A DNA stretch of 7,481 nucleotides from Verrucomicrobia bacterium UBA6015 (lineage in GTDB: Bacteria; Verrucomicrobiota; Kiritimatiellia; UBA8416): NCBI GenBank assembly GCA_002428045.1, contig DIZZ01000116.1, positions 1 to 7,481 of the forward strand, in the 5' to 3' direction. Made by a program: the position numbers and the translations under genes. Below, one piece after another: positions 1-4,742 of the stretch. Position 1 is the first letter of the stretch. Every line of letters starts with the position of its first letter. The notes under the pieces were generated by a model that worked only from the letters and a program-made list of their open reading frames with translations, searched no databases and was not told where the DNA came from.

Positions 1-47
1 AATGCTTTTCGGATGGGGTCTAGATAGCCCTCGTTCCGGAGTTTTGT
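1..47. other. Left-edge leader before the helicase gene
   Basis: This short stretch has stop codons at 21-23 and 25-27. An upstream gene could end at either one (reading frames from 3 or from 1), but too little is visible to say. The TAG at 21-23 is in frame with the downstream helicase gene, and no ATG, GTG or TTG lies between it and position 48. The helicase therefore cannot start earlier than 48. I see no convincing promoter; one would probably lie further left. Confidence 0.6.
38..41 (+). promoter_or_regulatory. Ribosome binding site of the PLD-helicase gene
   Basis: GGAG lies six bases before the ATG at 48, a normal Shine-Dalgarno core and spacing. It agrees with the in-frame stop at 21-23 in fixing the start codon at 48. 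Confidence 0.7.
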
Positions 48-1175
48 ATGCCGCTGACCGATTTATACGCCAATCAATTTTCGGGGATCCGCGATAACCA
101 TAGGCATGGTAAAGTCGGCGATTTCCTGCGGGAAAAGATCCAGTCCGGGGCAAAGCTGTCCTTCGTGTCCGCCTATTTCACGATCTACGCCTTCGAGGCG
201 ATGCGCCGGGAGCTTGAATCGGTGGACTCCCTGCGTTTCCTCTTTGGCGAGCCGCGCTTTGTGCGCAATATCGATCCTGAAAAGACCGATAAGAAAGCCT
301 TCGACATCGAGGATGCCGGTCTGCGCTTGAAAAACCGCCTTGAGCAGCGGCGTGCCGCGAAGGACTGCGCCGACTGGATCCGCCGTAAGGTGGAGATCCG
401 TTCCGTTCGTTTCCCCGGCTTCCTGCACGGAAAGCTCTACCACATCGAGAGCGCAAACGGCGTACAGGAATCCTTGCTGGGTAGTTCCAACTTCACCGTC
501 GGCGGGCTGGGGCTCGGGACAGGCCAACGCAACAACATCGAACTGAACCTCGAAGTGGATGGCAACCGCGACCGCAAGGACCTGCTGGCATGGTTCGATG
601 AGATCTGGACGGACGGTAAGGTGGTTGACGATGTCAAGGCCGATGTCCTGCGCTATCTCGAGCAGCTCTATGCCAACCACCCGCCTGAATTCATATACTT
701 CAAGACCCTCTACCACCTTTTCGCGGACTACCTAGCCGAAGCCGACCGGGGTGGCCTGCTGGATGCCAGGACGGGGTTCTTTGAGACCGAGGTCTGGAAG
801 ATGCTGTATGACTTCCAGAAGGATGGCGTAAAAGGCGCGATCAGCAAGGTGCTCAAGCATAATGGATGCATCATCGCCGATAGCGTCGGCCTTGGAAAAA
901 CCTTCGAGGCCCTGGCGGTGATCAAGTACTTTGAGTTGCGTAATGCCCGCGTGCTGGTACTTTGCCCCAAAAAGCTTGAAGACAACTGGACGATGTACCG
1001 CGACAACGATACCCGCAATCCGCTGCTCAAGGACCGGTTCGCGTATACCGTCATGGCCCATACCGATCTCGGCCTCGATAAGTTCTCGACCCATAACTGG
1101 GGCAATTACGATCTGGTTGTGCTGGATGAATCACACAATTTCCGCAACAACGCCAAGGGGGGGTGTCCGCGATGA
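48..1175 (+). CDS. PLD-nuclease/SNF2-type helicase, N-terminal part (frameshifted)
   Basis: This is the front of a helicase of about 1113 residues, cut off here at residue 375. Residues about 20-200 form a phospholipase-D-like domain: H127-G-K129 is followed by GSSNFT at 145-150, the H-x-K...G-S-x-N signature of PLD nucleases. The acidic residue four places after the lysine's spacer is E134, where the textbook motif has D. One such motif per chain suggests dimeric action, as in BfiI. A linker leads into the first RecA-like lobe, with Walker A GLGKT (281-285) and Walker B DESH (360-363). The start is fixed by a GGAG site and an upstream in-frame stop. Just after K370 a run of seven Gs throws the frame, and TGA follows at 1173-1175. 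Helicase motifs III-VI lie in the other frame at 1165-3390. As read, the fragment could bind ATP poorly at best and could not translocate. Expected role (inference): translocation on, and cleavage of, foreign DNA. Confidence 0.85.
   Translation: MPLTDLYANQFSGIRDNHRHGKVGDFLREKIQSGAKLSFVSAYFTIYAFEAMRRELESVDSLRFLFGEPRFVRNIDPEKTDKKAFDIEDAGLRLKNRLEQRRAAKDCADWIRRKVEIRSVRFPGFLHGKLYHIESANGVQESLLGSSNFTVGGLGLGTGQRNNIELNLEVDGNRDRKDLLAWFDEIWTDGKVVDDVKADVLRYLEQLYANHPPEFIYFKTLYHLFADYLAEADRGGLLDARTGFFETEVWKMLYDFQKDGVKGAISKVLKHNGCIIADSVGLGKTFEALAVIKYFELRNARVLVLCPKKLEDNWTMYRDNDTRNPLLKDRFAYTVMAHTDLGLDKFSTHNWGNYDLVVLDESHNFRNNAKGGCPR
1157..1163 (+). other. Seven-G run causing a one-base frameshift
   Basis: The codons AAG GGG GGG TGT CCG CGA TGA end the first reading frame. 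With six Gs the reading becomes K-G-G-V-R-D-D-G-S and continues uninterrupted to 3390. The residues after the join (RSRYEFLMEEI, then LLLSATPVNN) are what this helicase family carries right after DESHNFRNN. The break therefore lies inside one gene rather than between two. Both flanks are otherwise intact, which points to a base-calling error, a very recent mutation, or a slippage-prone on/off tract. The sequence cannot separate these. Confidence 0.85.
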
Positions 1176-3390
1176 CGGGTCGCGCCGGCGGTCGCGCTAT
1201 GAATTCCTGATGGAGGAAATCCTGCAGAGCGGCGTGGAGACCAAGGTTCTGCTGCTTTCGGCAACGCCGGTGAACAACTCGCTCAAGGATCTGCGCAACC
1301 AGATCCTGCTCATCACGCAGGATAAGGACGGGGCCTTTGGTGAATCCCTGGAGGTGGCCAGCATCGCGCAGACGATGCAGAACGCGCAGACCCATTTCAC
1401 TAACTGGGCCGATCCGAAGAAAAACCCGGACCGCAAGGTGCAGCGGTTGCTCGATGCGCTCGACTCGTCGTTCTTCACGCTGCTTGACGAGCTGACTATC
1501 GCCCGGTCGCGTCGGCACATCGTCAATTACTATGGGGCGAAGGGCGTCAACGAATTCCCGGAACGTTTGCGGGTGATTGCCCGCTCGCCGGACACGGACC
1601 TGAAGGGCTACTTCCCGACCTATGACGAGCTGAACACGCTGATCAAGGGCTACAAGCTGACCATTTTCAATCCGTCCGCCTATCTGGAAGATCGCTACGT
1701 GAACACCTATATCGCGGAGGGGCAGCTCGCCCTGTTCAACGACCAGCAGCAGCGCGAGTTTTTCCTGATCGGCATGATGCGCGTCAATTACCTCAAGCGC
1801 CTCGAAAGCTCCGTCAGCAGCTTCGAGGTCTCGATTGACCGGACGATCCAGAAGATCAAGGGCCTGCTGGACAAGATTGATCACTTCGAGACCAACATCG
1901 AGGAATTCACGAATCCGGATCTTTTCAACGAGAAGGACGACGAGGAAGAGGAGGCGCTGCTGGAGAAGCTCGCCGTAGGAAAGAAGCTGGTCATCAAGCT
2001 GGAGCATCTGGACCGCAAGCGCTGGAAAAAGGATCTTCAGGCCGACATCAAGCAGCTCATCGCCATTCATGAGAAGGCGGCGGCCGTCACACCGGACCGC
2101 GATGCCAAGCTGCAGGAGCTAAAGACGTTGATTGCCGGGAAGGTACGCAACCCCATCAATGGCGGAAACCGCAAGGTGCTGGTTTTCACGGCCTACTCCG
2201 ATACCGCCGAATACCTTTATGCCAACATCGCGGGCTGGGCCAGGGAGGAGCTGGGCTTGCACAGCGGCCTGGTCACCGGCAGCGGAGATAACCGCACCAA
2301 CTTCAAACCGGCAGGCTATAAGCATCAGACCGATTTCGTTTCTGTCCTGACGAACTTTTCGCCCGTGTCCAAGCATCGTGAAAAAATGGAAACCATGCCG
2401 CAGGAGGGAGGCATTGATATCCTCATCGCCTCCGACTGTATCTCCGAGGGCCAGAACCTGCAGGATTGCGATTACCTGATCAATTACGACATCCATTGGA
2501 ATCCTGTCCGCATTATCCAGCGCTTCGGGCGCATAGACCGCCTCGGCAGCACCAATATGCGCATCCAGCTCGTCAACTTCTGGCCCACCGACGACCTGAA
2601 CAAATACCTCAATCTCAAGGATAGGGTGGAAGCCAAGATGGCGCTGGTCGATGTCGCCGCGACCGGCGCGGACAACCTGCTCAACCCCGACCAGATCCGC
2701 AACCTGGTGGAGGAGGACCTCACCTACCGCGAAAAGCAGCTTCTGCGGCTCAAGGATGAAGTGATCGATCTTGAAGACATGGATGACAACGTCTCGCTGA
2801 GCGAATTCACGCTCGACGACTTCCGCATCGAGCTGATGAATTTCCTGGAGAACAACCGCAAGGCGCTCGAAGAGGCTCCCTTGGGGCTCTACGGTCTTGT
2901 CCCGACTCTGGATGGCATGAAAGCCCCCGACCTGTTCGACAAGAACTGGCACCAGATCGTCACGCCGGGGGTGCTCTTCTGTCTGCGGCATAAACCCCAG
3001 GGCGGCACGGAGAACCCTGTCTGTGCATCATCCAAGGTCAACCCCCTTGGCGCTCACTACCTGCTCTATATCCGCGACGACGGTACCGTGCGTTTCAACT
3101 TCACCCATGCCAAGAACACGCTGAGCCTCTTCCAGAAGCTCTGCGCGGGCAAAGCGGAGCCATACCAGGAACTGTGCGACCTGTTCGATGCCGAGACCGG
3201 ACACGGGCAGCGGATGGATAAATACAATGACCTGCTGGCCAAAGCCATTCGAAGCATTACCGCCACCTTCCAGAAGCGTGTTGCCGCCGGACTGCAAAGC
3301 GGTCGCGACTTCGTCATTCCCGACCAGAAAGCCCAGGCCAGGGACGACAACGATTTCGAACTCATCACCTGGCTGGTGATCAAGGGATAA
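1165..3390 (+). CDS. PLD-nuclease/SNF2-type helicase, C-terminal part (frameshifted)
   Basis: This continues the gene that starts at 48, in the next frame; numbering below is for the rejoined 1113-residue protein. It has no start codon of its own at the join. The first in-frame ATG is at 1210, and it is not clearly served by a ribosome site. Motif III is SAT (404-406). Residues about 585-698 form a charged, probably helical or coiled-coil segment with an acidic patch at 627-640. The second RecA lobe shows motif IV (VFTAYSD, from 712), motif V (SDCISEGQN, 795-803) and motif VI (QRFGRIDR, 824-831, with R828 and R831 as candidate arginine fingers). The closing 200 or so residues are a family-specific tail without a motif I can name. 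The set of motifs is that of RapA/SNF2-like superfamily 2 translocases found in restriction and defence loci. The gene ends two bases before the next start, so the two are co-transcribed. Confidence 0.85.
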   Translation, partial: VRDDGSRRRSRYEFLMEEILQSGVETKVLLLSATPVNNSLKDLRNQILLITQDKDGAFGESLEVASIAQTMQNAQTHFTNWADPKKNPDRKVQRLLDALDSSFFTLLDELTIARSRRHIVNYYGAKGVNEFPERLRVIARSPDTDLKGYFPTYDELNTLIKGYKLTIFNPSAYLEDRYVNTYIAEGQLALFNDQQQREFFLIGMMRVNYLKRLESSVSSFEVSIDRTIQKIKGLLDKIDHFETNIEEFTNPDLFNEKDDEEEEALLEKLAVGKKLVIKLEHLDRKRWKKDLQADIKQLIAIHEKAAAVTPDRDAKLQELKTLIAGKVRNPINGGNRKVLVFTAYSDTAEYLYANIAGWAREELGLHSGLVTGSGDNRTNFKPAGYKHQTDFVSVLTNFSPVSKHREKMETMPQEGGIDILIASDCISEGQNLQDCDYLINYDIHWNPVRIIQRFGRIDRLGSTNMRIQLVNFWPTDDLNKYLNLKDRVEAKMALVDVAATGADNLLNPDQIRNLVEEDLTYREKQLLRLKDEVIDLEDMDDNVSLSEFTLDDFRIELMNFLENNRKALEEAPLGLYGLVPTLDGMKAPDLFDKNWHQIVTPGVLFCLRHKPQGGTENPVCASSKVNPLGAHYLLYIRDDGTVRFNFTHAKNTLSLFQKLCAGKAEPYQELCDLFDAETGHGQRMDKYNDLLAKAIRSITATFQKRVAAGLQSGRDFVIPDQKAQARDDNDFELITWLVIKG
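3382..3387 (+). promoter_or_regulatory. Ribosome binding site of the AlbA_2/ATPase gene
   Basis: AAGGGA lies inside the last codons of the helicase gene, five bases before the ATG at 3393. The helicase stop codon (3388-3390) sits between the two, so ribosomes finishing the helicase end almost on top of this start. This suggests translational coupling (inference). Confidence 0.55.
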
Positions 3391-3392
3391 TC

Positions 3393-4742
3393 ATGACCGA
3401 GCATCAGCAAAAGGAATACAAGCGCGTCTGGAAAGACGAATGGCTGAAAACGCTCTGCGCCTTTGCAAATGCACAGGGCGGAACACTGGTTATTGGGTGC
3501 GATGACCATGGCAATCCCGTGGGCCTTGACCGTCCGGGAAAACTTCTCGAAGACATTCCCAACAAAGCACGCGATGTCCTTGGCATCATGGTGGACGTCA
3601 ATCTTGGCACTGACGGGGAAACGCTGGCCGTGTGCGTCGAACCGTATTCCACCCCGATCAGCTACAAAGGGGAATATTTCTATCGTTCCGGCAGTACCAC
3701 TCAGGCGCTCAAGGGAGCCGCGCTCGATCGTTTTCTTATGCGGAAACTTGGGGTTCACTGGGACGGTGTCCCCGTGCCCGGTTTTTCGTTGGAAGATCTC
3801 TCCGAGGACGCCCTCCAGCACTTCCGCGAACGGGCGGCGGAAAGCAAACGCATCCCCGCGTCTGATCTGGCCTTGAAAAACCGCCCGCTGCTGGAGAAGC
3901 TTAAACTCCTAAAAGATGGGTATCTGAAAAACGCCGCGATACTATTGTTTCATGCCGATCCCGAAAAGGCGGTTACCGGCGCATTTGTCAAAATCGGATA
4001 CTTCCGGAGCGAGACCGATTTACGCTTCCAGGACGAAGTCCATGGCGATCTCTTCACCCAGGTGGATCGAGCGATGGATTTCTTGCTGACCAAATACACC
4101 CAGGCATTGATTTCGTATCGAGGCGTGCAGCGGGTGGAACGTTTCCCCGTACCGGAAGAGGCCCTGCGCGAAGCCTTGCACAACGCCCTTGTGCACCGGG
4201 AATATACCGTACCGGTTCCGGTTCAGATCAGGGTTTATGCCAACAAGATCCGCATCTGGAATCCGGGGCATTTACCGGAAGACTGGACCGTTGAGAATCT
4301 TGTAGGTCCGCACGCCTCGCATCCCGGAAATCCCGATATCGCCAATGCCTTTTTCCGGGCCGGACTGATCGAAGCCTGGGGCAGGGGAATGGAAAAAATA
4401 TTCGAAGCCTGTACCGCTGCGGAAAACCCGAAGCCCCGGATCGTGACAGAACCAGGTGGCCTATGGCTCGAATTCCCCTTTGCTATCGAGCAGGCATCAG
4501 GTGGGCCAAACGGTGGTCAAATGGGTGGTCAAATCGAATTAACTGGCAGACAGAATGATCTCATTGGTCTGATTCGAGCTGACAAACGAATGAGCCGAAA
4601 GACCTTAGCTGATCAGCTTGGGATCAACCAATCCGCTGTTCAGAAATTATTGGAAGCCCTGAAGAAGAAGGGCGTTCTGAAACGCATCGGCGGAACCCGC
4701 GGCCACTGGGAAGTCGTATCACAGAACGGAAAGCAGTTATGA
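3393..4742 (+). CDS. AlbA_2 / GHKL-ATPase / winged-helix DNA-binding protein
   Basis: This 449-residue protein has three parts. Residues about 7-120 form a Schlafen-type AlbA_2 domain, marked by FANAQGGTLVIGCDDHG at 24-40. Residues about 240-340 form a GHKL (histidine-kinase-like) ATP-binding domain. Its N-box is E260..H263-N264..H-R, its first glycine motif is NPGHLP from 290, and its second is WGRGM at 329-333. A glycine-rich linker (about 368-381) leads to a winged-helix domain (about 383-445) with a clear helix-turn-helix, and ends in the family's usual GHWEV. Relatives are often annotated as RecG or 'putative transcriptional regulator', but no helicase motif is present. It is probably a cytoplasmic ATP-dependent DNA-binding protein. 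Lying between helicase and methylase, it may regulate the operon or form part of the effector complex (inference). The start is the first ATG after the helicase, with AAGGGA ahead of it. It ends in an ATGA overlap with the methylase gene. Confidence 0.88.
   Translation: MTEHQQKEYKRVWKDEWLKTLCAFANAQGGTLVIGCDDHGNPVGLDRPGKLLEDIPNKARDVLGIMVDVNLGTDGETLAVCVEPYSTPISYKGEYFYRSGSTTQALKGAALDRFLMRKLGVHWDGVPVPGFSLEDLSEDALQHFRERAAESKRIPASDLALKNRPLLEKLKLLKDGYLKNAAILLFHADPEKAVTGAFVKIGYFRSETDLRFQDEVHGDLFTQVDRAMDFLLTKYTQALISYRGVQRVERFPVPEEALREALHNALVHREYTVPVPVQIRVYANKIRIWNPGHLPEDWTVENLVGPHASHPGNPDIANAFFRAGLIEAWGRGMEKIFEACTAAENPKPRIVTEPGGLWLEFPFAIEQASGGPNGGQMGGQIELTGRQNDLIGLIRADKRMSRKTLADQLGINQSAVQKLLEALKKKGVLKRIGGTRGHWEVVSQNGKQL
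4500..4535 (+). repeat. Three-copy 12-bp in-frame tandem repeat in the linker
   Basis: Three consecutive 12-base units (4500-4511, 4512-4523, 4524-4535) encode GGPN, GGQM and GGQI. The second and third units differ only in their last base (GGTGGTCAAATG versus GGTGGTCAAATC); the first is more diverged. The unit length is a multiple of three, so gain or loss of copies would lengthen or shorten the linker between the ATPase and winged-helix domains without breaking the frame. Confidence 0.8.
4728..4742 (+). promoter_or_regulatory. Ribosome site and ATGA start/stop overlap for the methylase gene
   Basis: GGAAAG at 4728-4733 is a modest ribosome binding site five bases before the ATG at 4739. The TGA of the ATPase gene (4740-4742) shares bases with that ATG. 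ATGA overlaps commonly give translational coupling by re-initiation, which would tie methylase output to translation of the gene before it. Confidence 0.6.

Noticed and set aside
1..30. Possible promoter with a -10-like TAGATA at 21-26
   Set aside because: The hexamer is a weak match, and a properly spaced -35 element would fall before the first base of the window, so it cannot be tested here.
931..1164. A start for the second helicase frame at the ATG at 931
   Set aside because: From 931 to about 1156 this frame overlaps the helicase frame that encodes Walker A-to-B sequence matching the family. The alternative peptide there (MSCVMPACWYFAPKS...) looks like out-of-frame noise. The real protein in this frame begins only after the G run.
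1051..2070. Long reverse-strand reading frame (339 codons) opposite the helicase
   Set aside because: It is the mirror of a well-supported gene in GC-rich DNA, rich in L, V, R and Q with no recognisable domain. It looks like a shadow of codon bias.
48..3390. Reading the two helicase pieces as two genuine separate genes
   Set aside because: Motifs I-II and III-VI of one superfamily 2 helicase are split between them, the join restores family-like sequence with a single base change, and the second piece lacks a well-placed start and ribosome site.
3393..4742. Calling the middle gene a RecG ATP-dependent DNA helicase
   Set aside because: There is no Walker A GxGKT, DEAD/DEAH box or QxxGRxxR motif. 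The resemblance behind that common label is to AlbA_2 plus GHKL-type ATP-binding proteins.
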